64,000 bases of DNA from Actinomadura parmotrematis (GCF_019458805.1 NZ_JAIBOA010000026.1:1-64000), one strand, 5' to 3'; positions 32,621-41,335 are shown, counted from the stretch's first letter. Made by a program: numbers and translations. The notes: generated by a model from the sequence alone, not told the origin.

Positions 32621-33787
32621 TCAGGGCCCGGTGGCGTACCGGGTGCCGACGAGCCCGGAGTGCCACTCGTGGTTGCCGCCCATCCAGTTGGACAGGCCGG
32701 CCAGGTAGCGGGCGAGCACCGGCGACAGCGGCGCGAGCGGCGCCGCCAGGTGCTCGAAGGTGTGGACCAGCTCGTTGTGCACGGCGACGGACCGCCGGAA
32801 CGCCTCGTGGATGTCGCACCCGTCCTCGGCGGAGATGACCGTCGGCAGGTTGTGGTGCGGGCGGTCCAGCGCCATCTCCTTGCGCAGCGAGTACAGGTCG
32901 TTGAGGACGGTCGAGGCGGTGGAGGCGAGCGCGGTGGCGCGCTGCACGTCCGGCCGTGCGAACAGCTCGGCGGGCAGCTCGTAGCCGCCGACCGAGTCGG
33001 TGATGGTGAGGCAGGGCCGGAAGTTGTTGAACTGGCGCTGCGTCAGGTACTCCCACACCGCTGGCGTGCGCCCCGTCTGCAGGTCGGCGGCCTCGGCGAG
33101 GTAGCCGAGGTAGAGGTTGGCGGTGTCGTGCCGGAAGCGGTGCAGCTGCGCGTCGGAGGCCAGCGCCGCGAAGTGCGCCATCGCCGACACCAGCGACCGG
33201 GGCGCCGGATGCGCGTCCAGCGCGGCCGCCCACTGCGGCGCGTAGGCGGCGGGCAGGTGCGAGGGGTCGATGGCCGACTGGGCGACCAGCAGCCGCGCGC
33301 CGAGCCCGTCGGGCCCGCCGCCGAGCTCCTCCTCCTCGCAGTAGTAGTCGTCGACGACGTTCTCGGCGACCAGGAACCGCCCGGCGACGAGCAGGTGCTC
33401 CAGCGACGGCGCGTCGGGATGGCAGAGCATCACCGACCGGCCGGGGTCGAACGCGAGCAGCTTGGCCTCGACCCACGGCTCGTCCATGCGCAGCTCGTCG
33501 CGCACCCACGCCAGCAGCGCCGCGTTGACGGCGTCGGCGAGCGCCCGGTCGTCCCGGACCGCCGGCGGGCAGTACAGCCCGGCGATGTGCCGGTCGTCCT
33601 CCGCCGCCCCCGCGGGAACGTCCGGCGGCACGTGCTCGGCCAGTGACGGCGCGGGCTCGGCTGGCGGCGCCACGGACGGGCGCGGGGCGAACCGACGGGC
33701 GCTCGCGGTGCCGATCCCGGTCGGCCCGGCGAGCAGCGCCGCGATGCGCCCGCTGCGGGCACCGGGAGGGACGGGGGCGGTCGACAT
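32621..33787 (-). CDS. mibS: 2-methylisoborneol synthase (class I terpene cyclase)
   Basis: 388 residues. The acidic metal site is VVDDYYCEE (Asp146, Asp147) and the NSE-type site is NDLYSLRKE (296-304), both in the special form of 2-methylisoborneol synthases. The disordered Pro/Ala-rich N-terminus (1-60) is also typical. It cyclises 2-methyl-GPP to 2-methylisoborneol with Mg2+. It is the first gene of the pair, followed by the methyltransferase. The cyclic-nucleotide-binding regulator gene that often precedes this pair in Streptomyces is absent. Confidence 0.95.
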   Translation of the reverse strand: MSTAPVPPGARSGRIAALLAGPTGIGTASARRFAPRPSVAPPAEPAPSLAEHVPPDVPAGAAEDDRHIAGLYCPPAVRDDRALADAVNAALLAWVRDELRMDEPWVEAKLLAFDPGRSVMLCHPDAPSLEHLLVAGRFLVAENVVDDYYCEEEELGGGPDGLGARLLVAQSAIDPSHLPAAYAPQWAAALDAHPAPRSLVSAMAHFAALASDAQLHRFRHDTANLYLGYLAEAADLQTGRTPAVWEYLTQRQFNNFRPCLTITDSVGGYELPAELFARPDVQRATALASTASTVLNDLYSLRKEMALDRPHHNLPTVISAEDGCDIHEAFRRSVAVHNELVHTFEHLAAPLAPLSPVLARYLAGLSNWMGGNHEWHSGLVGTRYATGP

Positions 33788-33876
33788 GCGGGCGGCCTTC
33801 CTGTCGTCGTCTACCGTGCGACCCGAGTCGCTTCCTGTTCACCAAGAAGCTAACGGGAAAGCAGAGATGACTTAAA

Positions 33877-33892
33877 GTATCCGTCCCGATAC
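33877..33892. promoter_or_regulatory. Palindrome upstream of the 2-methylisoborneol operon
   Basis: GTATC-CGTCCC-GATAC, a 5-bp inverted repeat about 90 bases before the cyclase start. The gap 33788-34100 otherwise holds no gene; the palindrome is a candidate operator or promoter element. Confidence 0.4.
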
Positions 33893-34100
33893 GCACAGGG
33901 AGACCAAAGTTAGACGGAACTCCCCCTCGCGCCACGTGTCGCACAACCGAACACCGCCCCCATCCGCCCCCACCGCCCCACCCGCTCCCCTCTCTCCCCT
34001 GCGTCCGCGCATCAACGCAGGTCAGCCACCCTGAGCACGATCAGCAGGGCCGCATCGACCATCGCCTGGGCCACCCTTGGGGACTGGTAGATTCGCCCCC

Positions 34101-34421
34101 GTGTCCGTGCCCAAGTTCGAAGTCCAGATGCTCCACGACCGCGTCATGATCCGCAGCGACAAGGACAGCGGCGAGCGTCGCAGCACCGGCGGCATCGTGA
34201 TCCCGGCGACCGTCGAGCAGTCGAACCGGCTGCACTGGGGCGAGGTCTGCGGCACCGGGCACCTGGTCCGCACCGTCAAGGTCGGCGACCGCGTCCTGTT
34301 CCACCCCGAGGACCGGTTCGAGGTCGAGATCCAGGGCGAGAACTACCTGGTCATGCGCGAACGCGACCTCCACGCCATCGCCTCCGAACGCCCCGAGCAC
34401 GGCACCGGCCTCTACCTCTGA
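34101..34421 (+). CDS. GroES-like co-chaperonin, orphan
   Basis: 106 residues from GTG at 34101. MLHDRVMIRSDKD matches the PLxDRVLV start of GroES; STGGIVIPATV corresponds to the TxGGIxLP mobile loop; VKVGDRVLF and ENYLVMRERDLHAI match the end. No GroEL gene is nearby, and actinomycetes usually carry the main groES-groEL1 pair elsewhere, so this is a stand-alone paralogue. The TAGATT at 34088-34093 could be a -10 so close that the message would be nearly leaderless. Confidence 0.85.
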   Translation: MSVPKFEVQMLHDRVMIRSDKDSGERRSTGGIVIPATVEQSNRLHWGEVCGTGHLVRTVKVGDRVLFHPEDRFEVEIQGENYLVMRERDLHAIASERPEHGTGLYL

Positions 34422-34427
34422 CCCCGC

Positions 34428-34444
34428 CGGCCGAAGGTCGGCCG
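34428..34444 (+). terminator. Short hairpin after the GroES-like gene
   Basis: CGGCCGA-AGG-TCGGCCG, 7-bp perfect stem, 7 bases past the stop codon. Confidence 0.55.
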
Positions 34445-34485
34445 CCACTCGATGGAAACGGCCGGCAGCGGCAGCCGACGGCGCA

Positions 34486-34806
34486 GCGGTGCACGATTCC
34501 CGCCCTGTGGGCGGCGCATAGCGCATCCAGCACCATCAGACCGATCTCGGCGGTACGGGCCGGTATCAGCGGACCGTCCTCGGCGACGACCTGAGCGGGG
34601 GAGGGACCGCGTACCAGTTCCAGCACCAGGAATGGAGCGTTCTCGCACTCGACCGCATTGAACACCGTAACGATGTTGCGATGGTCCAACGCGGCGGCGT
34701 TGCGCGCCTCGCGCGGCATACGGGCAGCTCGCAAACGATGCTCGGCCGGGTCGATCCCGGCCGGCACCAGCAGTTCCTTGACCGCGACGTCGCGGTGCAG
34801 CGACTC
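34486..34806 (-). pseudogene. Relic of a Ser/Thr protein kinase (N-lobe fragment)
   Basis: About 107 codons with no proper start or end. The readable part has SLHRDVAVKELLVPAGIDPA (strand beta-3 with the ATP-binding Lys), REARNAAALDHRNIVTVFNA (helix C), APFLVLELVRGPS (hinge), then AAHRAGIVHR, where the frame degrades just at the HRD catalytic loop. The Gly-rich loop before it and the whole C-lobe are missing. It lies between two hairpins, and the 34421-34850 gap holds nothing else. Confidence 0.75.
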
Positions 34807-34808
34807 CG

Positions 34809-34840
34809 CGCCCGGTCCCGCGCAGGTGCGGGACCGGGCG
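34809..34840 (-). terminator. Terminator after the beta-helix gene
   Basis: 13-bp perfect arms (34809-34821 and 34828-34840) around a 6-base loop, 10 bases past the stop of the beta-helix gene. Confidence 0.75.
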
Positions 34841-34849
34841 CGGGAGCGG

Positions 34850-36469
34850 CTACGGCTCGGAGACCAGGCAGCCGTTGTAGAAGGCGTCGGTGTGGGCGGG
34901 CAGCGTGCCCGAGGCGTACCCCGCGCTCACGCTGGCACCGACGGCGGCGGGCGTGCAGCTCGACCGGCCGTCGGACCGGACGTCGGTGTTCAGGTCGTTG
35001 CCGGTGACGGTCACGTCCAGCATGCCGCTGACGACGATGCCGACCATGGCGCGGACGGTGCCGCCGTCGCTGGTGTTGCCCGACCAGGTCCCGCCGGACG
35101 CGGTCTTGGTGCGGTCGCCGAACCATTCGCGGGTGCCGACGGCGATGCCGAACTCGGTCATCACGCGGTCGCTGGTGTAGAGCGTGTTGTCCTCCAGCAG
35201 GAAGCCGGCGAAGCTGCGGCTGGCGTTCCCGGGCGCGTCGCCGGGGCCGTCGTCGAAGTAGGGGTCGGCGCCGAGCATGCCGTAGGACTCGTGGCCGGCC
35301 TGCACGACCAGGTTGCCGTGCACGTGGGAGCGCTGAGCCACGGCGGTGCCGAGCACGAAGCTCACGATGCCGACGTCGGTGGCGTCGACGACACCGTTGC
35401 CGGAGATGTCGGCGTCCTCGCAGTGGTTGCTGATCCCGTCGCTCCACAGGCCGCCGCCGTGCCGGCTGCTGTACACCGTGATCAGGTTGTCGGCGACGGT
35501 CAGCCGCGCGCACTGGGCGACGCCGTCGTAGGCGGCGGTCAGGGTCTCCAGGCTGGTCGCGCCCGCGGTCTCGTCGACCCGGTCGTCGCGCACGACGGTG
35601 TCGGCGCCGCCGGCGGTCCGGATGTTCTTGCGGCCGGCGTCGTAGGACGTCTCCCGCGTCCGGTCCCCGGTGACCCACACGCTGGTCAGCCGCGCGCCCG
35701 GCTCGACCCGGACGCTCTCCCCGCTCCAGCCCGGCTGCCGGACGAGCCGCCCCATCGCCGCGTAGCGCGTCGCCTTGGGCTGCCCGGTGGTGTACAGGTG
35801 CACGCCGCTCGGGATGCGCAGGGTGCCGGTCAGCCGGACGACGGCGTTCTCGGCGAGGGTCACCGAACCGCCGGAGCCGGCGGCGTCCAGGGCCGCCTGG
35901 AGACCGGCCTGGTCGCCGGAGTAGCCGGGACCGGAGACGGGCAGGTCCGCCGCGTCGAGGGTGCCCCACCCGTAGTCGGGGTCGTTCGCGCCGCAGATGC
36001 GGCCGGCGAGGTCGGTGAATTCACCGCTGGCGTAGAACCCGTCGATGACGTTGACGATCGTGCGGCCCGCGTCGAGCTGCGCGATCGCGTCGGCGAGGCC
36101 GCCCGGGTCGGGTTCGCGGTTGAGCACCGCGCGGTAGGCGACCAGCGCCTGCTGGGCGTGGTCGTAGCCCGCGGCGCTGAACTCGCCGCTGGTGAAGAAG
36201 GACTCGCCCGCCTCGCGCAGGGAGGTCGGCGAGCAGCCCGACGCGGCGAAGCCCGCGAGGTAGCCGGCGTAGCCGGCCCGGTCCGGCGCCCGGCCGAGGA
36301 CCTCGGTGTACAGCTTCGCCACGTACTGGACGGGCACGGCTCCGCTGTCGGCGGCCGCCGGCGGGACGGTCGTGGCGGCGGCCGCGAGGGCGGCCGCCGC
36401 CACGAGCGCGAGCGGGGTTCGGCGGCGGCCGGGCTCCCGGCCGGACGCGGACCTTCTGCGGGGGAACAT
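34850..36469 (-). CDS. Secreted DUF4214 plus right-handed beta-helix protein
   Basis: 539 residues; ATG at 36469 chosen for AGGAGG 6 bases upstream. Signal peptide about 1-40 (LALVAAAALAAAATTVPPAAA). Residues about 45-165 contain two DUF4214 units (YVAKLYTEVLGRAPDRAGYA, then VAYRAVLNREPDPGG with SGEFTDLAG). The rest has the repeating strand pattern of a parallel beta-helix, with WSDGISNHCEDADISGNGVV as a typical coil. Such helices occur in pectate lyases and related polysaccharide enzymes, but no catalytic set is certain. Its promoter carries the palindrome shared with the sugar genes, hinting at a role in polymer binding or breakdown. Confidence 0.8.
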   Translation of the reverse strand: MFPRRRSASGREPGRRRTPLALVAAAALAAAATTVPPAAADSGAVPVQYVAKLYTEVLGRAPDRAGYAGYLAGFAASGCSPTSLREAGESFFTSGEFSAAGYDHAQQALVAYRAVLNREPDPGGLADAIAQLDAGRTIVNVIDGFYASGEFTDLAGRICGANDPDYGWGTLDAADLPVSGPGYSGDQAGLQAALDAAGSGGSVTLAENAVVRLTGTLRIPSGVHLYTTGQPKATRYAAMGRLVRQPGWSGESVRVEPGARLTSVWVTGDRTRETSYDAGRKNIRTAGGADTVVRDDRVDETAGATSLETLTAAYDGVAQCARLTVADNLITVYSSRHGGGLWSDGISNHCEDADISGNGVVDATDVGIVSFVLGTAVAQRSHVHGNLVVQAGHESYGMLGADPYFDDGPGDAPGNASRSFAGFLLEDNTLYTSDRVMTEFGIAVGTREWFGDRTKTASGGTWSGNTSDGGTVRAMVGIVVSGMLDVTVTGNDLNTDVRSDGRSSCTPAAVGASVSAGYASGTLPAHTDAFYNGCLVSEP

Positions 36470-36481
36470 CGGTCCTCCTAT

Positions 36482-36599
36482 GTTCATATATATGAACGAA
36501 TTACTTATATATGAACATAGAGGCGGCCTAGATCACCGTCAACCTTTCCGATCGTCCAAATCGGCGCCAAAGCGACAATAATCATTCACATATATGAAT
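36482..36599. promoter_or_regulatory. Three TTCATATATATGAA-type operators before the beta-helix gene
   Basis: A perfect 16-bp palindrome GTTCATATATATGAAC at 36482-36497, a degenerate copy at 36501-36516 (right half intact) and ATTCACATATATGAAT at 36584-36599. These AT-rich sites stand out sharply from their GC-rich surroundings. The same core lies before the KDG kinase. Confidence 0.75.
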
Positions 36600-36651
36600 T
36601 ACGTGCATGTGAAGGAATGGCAGTGCCGTCCATGCGCCGCGGGAACCGGCC

Positions 36652-37932
36652 TCAGGGCCGCTGCGCGCTCCCGTCGCGGTTGCGCAGCAGCGCCCAGCGG
36701 TCGTGTTCCAGGGGCGCGGTCGGCGGGTACCGCCGGGCGGCCGCCTCGTCGAAGTCGACGCCGAGCCCCGGGACCTCGGCGGGTTCCAGGACGCCGCCGC
36801 GGGCGTCGAGCGCGCCCGGGAAGACCTCCCGGGTGGCGTCGGTGAACCAGGCGGCCTCCTGGATGCCGAAGCTCGGCGCGTTGACGTCCAGCGCGACGGT
36901 GGCGGCGCGCCCGACCGGGCTGACGTCGCCCGGCCCGTGCGGGGCGAGCTGGACGCCGAACAGCTCGCAGGCGGCGGCCAGCTTGCGGGCGGGGGTGAGG
37001 CCGCCGAGGGTGGGGACGCGGATGCGGGCGTAGTCGATGGCGCGGTCGGCGATGAGCGGGACGAACTGCGCGGGGTCGCTGAACAGCTCGCCCACGGCCA
37101 GCGGCACCGTCCCGGCGGCGCGCAGCTGCGGGAAGTAGGCCGCGTCCTCGGGGGCGAGGGCGTCCTCCAGGAAGAACAGCCGGGCGGGTTCCAGGTCGCG
37201 GACGAGCCGGCGGGCCTGGGCGGGGGTGAGCCGCTCGTGCACGTCGTGCAGGAGCTCGACGCCGTCGCCGACCTTCTCGCGGACCGCCGCCAGCGTGCGC
37301 GGGATCAGCCGCAGGTACGCCTCGCCGTCCCAGCGGCCGTCGCGCGCGGCGAGCGCGGCGGCCTCGGCCTCGTCGCCGGTGTGCGTGCCGTAGGCGTCGG
37401 CGCCGGGCACGTTCACCTGGACGCGGACGTGGCCGAAGCCCTCCTCGACGGCGGCCTGGACCAGCTCGGCGAGCTCGCCGGAGTCGCCGCCGCTGACATG
37501 GGTGTAGGCGGTCGCCGCCTGCCGGGCGCGCCCGCCCAGCAGGTCGTAGAGCGGGACGCCCGCCGCCTTGGCCTTGATGTCCCAGAGCGCGACGTCCACG
37601 CCGGCCAGGGCGTTGCCGGTGAGCGATCCGCCCCGCCAGTAGGCGCTGTTCAGCAGCAGGCGGTGGACGTCCTCGATGTCGCGGGGGTCGCGGCCCACCA
37701 GCAGCGGCCCGAGGTAGTCGTCGACGATCGACCGGATCGCCAGCGTCCGCTGCGGGTCGCTGGCGCAGCCGAGCCCGTACAGGCCCGGCTCGCTGGTCTC
37801 CACGCGCACGATCAGGTAGGGGCAGCCCTGGGGCGCGCAGAGGAAGGTGCGGACGGCGGTGACGCGCAGCCGGTCCGGCCGGGCGCCGTCCCAGGGCGCG
37901 CGGGCGAGGACGGTGGGAGCCGTGTCGTTCAC
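36652..37932 (-). CDS. Enolase-superfamily sugar-acid dehydratase, ManD/RspA type
   Basis: 426 residues, GTG start overlapping the kinase stop as GTGA. It carries the ManD-family marks: NSAYWRGGSLTGNALAGVD and DVALWDIKAKAAGVPLYDLLGG, LLHDVHERLTP (metal Asp230, His232), FFLEDALAPED (Glu256), LAVGELF (Glu282), QLAPHGPGDVSPVG (His332). The family dehydrates D-mannonate or D-gluconate to 2-keto-3-deoxygluconate; some members have little activity. Coupling to a KDG kinase strongly supports a dehydratase role here. Which acid is used cannot be read from sequence. Confidence 0.87.
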   Translation of the reverse strand: MNDTAPTVLARAPWDGARPDRLRVTAVRTFLCAPQGCPYLIVRVETSEPGLYGLGCASDPQRTLAIRSIVDDYLGPLLVGRDPRDIEDVHRLLLNSAYWRGGSLTGNALAGVDVALWDIKAKAAGVPLYDLLGGRARQAATAYTHVSGGDSGELAELVQAAVEEGFGHVRVQVNVPGADAYGTHTGDEAEAAALAARDGRWDGEAYLRLIPRTLAAVREKVGDGVELLHDVHERLTPAQARRLVRDLEPARLFFLEDALAPEDAAYFPQLRAAGTVPLAVGELFSDPAQFVPLIADRAIDYARIRVPTLGGLTPARKLAAACELFGVQLAPHGPGDVSPVGRAATVALDVNAPSFGIQEAAWFTDATREVFPGALDARGGVLEPAEVPGLGVDFDEAAARRYPPTAPLEHDRWALLRNRDGSAQRP

Positions 37933-38909
37933 GCGGTGGCCTCCGTGGTGTCGGGAAGGTGGTCGGTGGACGGGCCGCCGTGGGCGGCGAGCCAGGCGGA
38001 GACGGCCGCCGCGTCGGGGAAGCCCTCGTAGTCGCCGGGATGCCGGACCACCTGCGCGGCGACGAAGGCGGCGAGCCGCAGGCCGAGGCCGGCGTCCATC
38101 CCCTCCAGCCAGGCGTGCAGCCAGCCGGCGTTGAAGGCGTCGCCGGCGCCCACCGTGTCGACGGGATCGGTGACGGTCCAGGCGGGGGCGTGCAGGAGGC
38201 GCCCCGCGCAGGAGGCGAGGACCCCGTCGCCCGAGCGCTTGACGACCACGGTGCCGGGACCGGTCGCCGCCAGCGCCTCCAGCGCCTCGGCCGCCTCCGG
38301 GCGGCCGGTGATGAGCCGGGCCTCGGCCTCGTTGCACAGGAGCTGGTCGACCGACGGCAGCAGGTCCCGGTAGGCGGCCGCCGCCTCGGCGGCGTCCCAC
38401 AGCTGCGGGCGGAAGTTCGGGTCGAAGCTGACCGGGACCGACGCCTCGCGGGCGACGGCGAGGACGCGCCGGACCGCGGCGGCCGGCCCGGGGCCGAGCG
38501 CCGGGGTGATGCCGGTGACGTGCACCAGGCGCGCCGAGCGCACCGCGTCCTCGTCGATGTCCTCGGGCGCGAGCAGCGCCGCCGCCGAGCCGCGCCGGTA
38601 GTACAGGACCCGCGCCTCGCCGCCCGGCCGGTCCTTCAGCATGAGTCCGGTGGGCCGGCCGGCCGCGCGGGGCAGGGGCGCCGCGCCGACGTTCTCGGCG
38701 CGCAGCACGGCGGCGATCCGGTCGCCGAGCGGGTCGGCCGACAGCCGCGAGGTCCACCGCACGTTGCGGCCGAGGCGGGCGAGCCCCACGGCGGTGTTGA
38801 GCTCGGCGCCGCCGACCGAGCAGCGGTAGTCGTCGGCGGCGTCCAGCAGGCCCGCGGCGGGAGCGAAGCAGACCATGGCCTCGCCGAGGGTGAAGACGTC
38901 CACCGTCAC
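37929..38909 (-). CDS. kdgK: 2-keto-3-deoxygluconate kinase (PfkB family)
   Basis: 326 residues. PfkB marks: GGAELNTAVGLARLG (33-47), SFDPNFRPQLW (161-171, typical for KDG kinases) and the anion-hole/catalytic DTVGAGDAFNAG (251-262). It phosphorylates 2-keto-3-deoxygluconate to KDPG using ATP; the KDPG aldolase gene is at 44047. GTG at 38909 is used, though GTG at 38903 has a better-spaced GGGGG. The palindrome at 38917-38932 nearly touches the start, so a bound regulator would block expression. Confidence 0.85.
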   Translation of the reverse strand: MTVDVFTLGEAMVCFAPAAGLLDAADDYRCSVGGAELNTAVGLARLGRNVRWTSRLSADPLGDRIAAVLRAENVGAAPLPRAAGRPTGLMLKDRPGGEARVLYYRRGSAAALLAPEDIDEDAVRSARLVHVTGITPALGPGPAAAVRRVLAVAREASVPVSFDPNFRPQLWDAAEAAAAYRDLLPSVDQLLCNEAEARLITGRPEAAEALEALAATGPGTVVVKRSGDGVLASCAGRLLHAPAWTVTDPVDTVGAGDAFNAGWLHAWLEGMDAGLGLRLAAFVAAQVVRHPGDYEGFPDAAAVSAWLAAHGGPSTDHLPDTTEATA

Positions 38910-38916
38910 CCCCGTC

Positions 38917-38932
38917 GTTCATATATATGAAT
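38917..38932. promoter_or_regulatory. TTCATATATATGAA operator before the KDG kinase
   Basis: Perfect 14-bp palindrome (38918-38931) within GTTCATATATATGAAT. A half-site ending TTTGAAC is at 38941-38951. It is identical in core to the operator at 36482-36497. Confidence 0.75.
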
Positions 38933-39004
38933 ACTGTGCATGTATTTGAACCTAGAAGCCGGGAAAGAGTCCTGTCAACGGCCCGCCCGCCCCCGCCCGA
39001 GGAC

Positions 39005-39814
39005 TCAGGTCGTGCGCAGCCGCTGCGCGAGCGGGTCGATGTCGCGCGCGGCGCGCCGCAGCGCCCCGGCCAGCTCGGCCATCCGCTCGTCGGAGGCGCG
39101 GGTCCGCGGCACCGAGCAGCTCAGGGCGTTGACGCCGGCCGCCGGCTGGGCGAGCGCGACGGCGACGCAGCGGATGTCGGGCGTGTTCTCGCCCTCGTCG
39201 GCGGCGTAGCCGCGCGCGCGGACGCGCTCCAGCTCGGCGTGCAGCTCGGCCGGATCGGTGATCGTGGTGGGGGTGAGGGAGGCCAGCGGCCAGTTCAGCC
39301 GCCGGTCCACCTCGCCGGGGTCGTGCGCGGCCAGCAGGGCCTTGCCGAGCGCGGTCGCGTGCGCGGGCAGGCGGCGCCCGACCGCCGAGTACAGCCGCAC
39401 CGCGTGGGTGGACTCGCGCTTGGCCAGGTAGACGACGTCGGGGCCGTCCAGGCGGCCGAGGTGCACCGTCTCGCCGGTCTCCTCCGACAGCCGGTCCAGG
39501 ATCGCGGCGGTGATGGCGACGATGTCGTCGCCGTCGACGTAGGCGGTGCCGGTCAGCAGGGCGCGCACGCCCAGGCGGTAGCGCGTCCCGGTGCCGTCGG
39601 CCTCCACCCAGCCGCGCGCCTGCATGGTCCGCAGGATGCCGTGCAGGCTGCTCTTCGGCACCTCCAGGAGCACGGCCATCTCGGCCAGCGTGCGCGGATC
39701 GGGGGCCGAGCTCAGCAGCTCCAGGACGTCCAGCGTCCGGGAGGCCGATTTGACCGCGCCCGCGCCCCTCTCGCTCGCGCCGCCTTGGGGGTTCTGCCTG
39801 CCTTGACCGCTCAC
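39005..39814 (-). CDS. IclR-family transcriptional regulator
   Basis: 269 residues, GTG start after GGAGG. Residues 20-80 are the winged helix (KSASRTLDVLELLS, TLAEMAVLLEVPKSSLHGIL). The rest is the effector domain: GDDIVAITAAILDRLSEETGETVHLG, LPAHATALGKALLAA, and Cys-containing VNALSCSVP. IclR members such as KdgR sense 2-keto-3-deoxy sugars in other bacteria. This one lies among the KDG genes and diverges from the ABC importer, so it is the best candidate reader of the palindromic operators. That pairing is inference. Confidence 0.88.
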   Translation of the reverse strand: MSGQGRQNPQGGASERGAGAVKSASRTLDVLELLSSAPDPRTLAEMAVLLEVPKSSLHGILRTMQARGWVEADGTGTRYRLGVRALLTGTAYVDGDDIVAITAAILDRLSEETGETVHLGRLDGPDVVYLAKRESTHAVRLYSAVGRRLPAHATALGKALLAAHDPGEVDRRLNWPLASLTPTTITDPAELHAELERVRARGYAADEGENTPDIRCVAVALAQPAAGVNALSCSVPRTRASDERMAELAGALRRAARDIDPLAQRLRTT

Positions 39815-39867
39815 GTGGCCTCCGGATCACGAGCCGCCGACGATGGGGGGTAACGCTCGCCAACATC

Positions 39868-39928
39868 TTGACGCATCCGTCACGGTTCACTTATGTTCGC
39901 ACACCAGAACTTCATTCACAAGGATGAA
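39868..39928 (+). promoter_or_regulatory. Promoter and operator of the ABC importer operon
   Basis: -35 TTGACG at 39868-39873, an 18-base spacer, -10 TATGTT at 39892-39897. Downstream lie GTTC-N8-GAAC (39895-39910) and TTCAT-N8-ATGAA (39911-39928), placed so that a bound protein would block transcription. Confidence 0.6.
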
Positions 39929-39949
39929 CGACAGTGAGGTGGACTCCCC

Positions 39950-41335
39950 GTGCGACTCGACTTCGGCCGCAGACGGCTCCTCGCCGCCGCCGCGATCACC
40001 GCCCTCGCCGCGCCCCTGGCCGCGTGCGGGAGCGGGAGCGGTGACGGCTCCGGTGGCGGTTCCGCCGACGCCATCACGATGTGGACCTTCAAGGCGGCCC
40101 ACGTCAAGCCGCTGGAGGAGGCCGCCGCGCGGTTCAAGGCGCAGAGCGGCGTGACGGTGAAGGTCCAGGCCATCACCCCCGACGACGCCTACACCGCCAA
40201 GCTGCAGAGCGCCGCCAAGACCAAGGGCCTCCCGGACGTCCTGGAGGTGCACACCCTCGGCGAGGACCTCACCTACGGCGGCGCCGGCATGCTGAGCGAC
40301 CTCACCGGCAAGGTCGACGCCTCCTGGTCCGGCCAGTACGTGCAGAACGTGCGCACCGCGGGGACCGTCACCCCCGAGCTGGAGACCGCCTCCAAGCAGC
40401 CCGGCTCGGCCTACCCCGGCATCAAGGCCGGCGCCCGCTACAGCGTGCCGTTCACCATCGGCGCCTTCGGCGTCGTCTACGCCAACAAGACGATGCTCGC
40501 CGACGCCGGCGTCAAGGACACCCCCAAGACCTGGGAGGACCTGATCGCGGCGCTGAAGGCCACCACCGCCAAGAGCAAGGACGCCGGCGGCATCACCGTC
40601 GGCCTCGCCGCCCCCTCCACCGGCCTGAACTGGATGCTGCACCAGCTCTCCTACGGCACCCTCGGCAAGGACGGCTACCACGGCCTGTTCGCCAAGGGCG
40701 CGCACGGCTGGAACTCGGCCGACGGCAAGCGCGTGCTGTCGCTGTACGACCAGCTCACCCCGTACTGGACGCCCGGCTCGCAATCCCTGAAGATCGACGA
40801 CGCCGACCGCGCGTTCGCCCAGAAGCGCGCCGCCTTCGACATCGGCGGCACCTTCACCCTCGCCGGCCTGGAGCAGTTCGGCATGAAGGCCGACGACGTC
40901 GCCGCCTTCGCCGTCCCCGCGCCCAAGGACGGCAAGGCCGCCGGGACGGGCCTCGCGCCGTTCTCGCTCACCAGCCTGTCGGTCACCACCCAGAGCAAGA
41001 ACCCCGACGCCGCGCTGAAGTGGCTGAGGTTCCTGTCCCAGAAGGACACCGCCGCCGCGTTCGCCAAGGCCGCCACCGACATCCCGGCCGCCGACCTCGG
41101 CGCCGACGCCTCGGCCGCCGGCACCGCGATCGGCGCGCTGAGCAAGACCCTGTCGACCGGCGCCGACGCCTACGACTCCAGCGACCACTCGTTCATGCCC
41201 GCCCAGTACACCAGCAACATCGACAAGCTGGGCGCCCTGCTGACGAACATGTCGCCGCTGAAGCAGGCGAGCGTCGACCAGACCGCCAAGCGGTTCGACG
41301 AGCTCGTCACCGAGTACTGGAACGCCGAGAAATGA
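39950..41335 (+). CDS. ABC sugar-importer substrate-binding lipoprotein
   Basis: 461 residues, GTG start with GAGGTGG upstream. A twin-Arg-like RRRLL start, hydrophobic core and lipobox LAAC (Cys about 26) mark a lipoprotein. The mature part follows the family-1 sugar-binding pattern: ITMWTFKAAHVKPLEEAAARF, then KGLPDVLEVHTLGED and YSVPFTIGAFGVVYANKTML. It captures an oligo- or monosaccharide outside the membrane and passes it to the two permeases. It heads an operon in which each gene overlaps the next by 4 bases through 45518. Confidence 0.92.
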   Translation: MRLDFGRRRLLAAAAITALAAPLAACGSGSGDGSGGGSADAITMWTFKAAHVKPLEEAAARFKAQSGVTVKVQAITPDDAYTAKLQSAAKTKGLPDVLEVHTLGEDLTYGGAGMLSDLTGKVDASWSGQYVQNVRTAGTVTPELETASKQPGSAYPGIKAGARYSVPFTIGAFGVVYANKTMLADAGVKDTPKTWEDLIAALKATTAKSKDAGGITVGLAAPSTGLNWMLHQLSYGTLGKDGYHGLFAKGAHGWNSADGKRVLSLYDQLTPYWTPGSQSLKIDDADRAFAQKRAAFDIGGTFTLAGLEQFGMKADDVAAFAVPAPKDGKAAGTGLAPFSLTSLSVTTQSKNPDAALKWLRFLSQKDTAAAFAKAATDIPAADLGADASAAGTAIGALSKTLSTGADAYDSSDHSFMPAQYTSNIDKLGALLTNMSPLKQASVDQTAKRFDELVTEYWNAEK

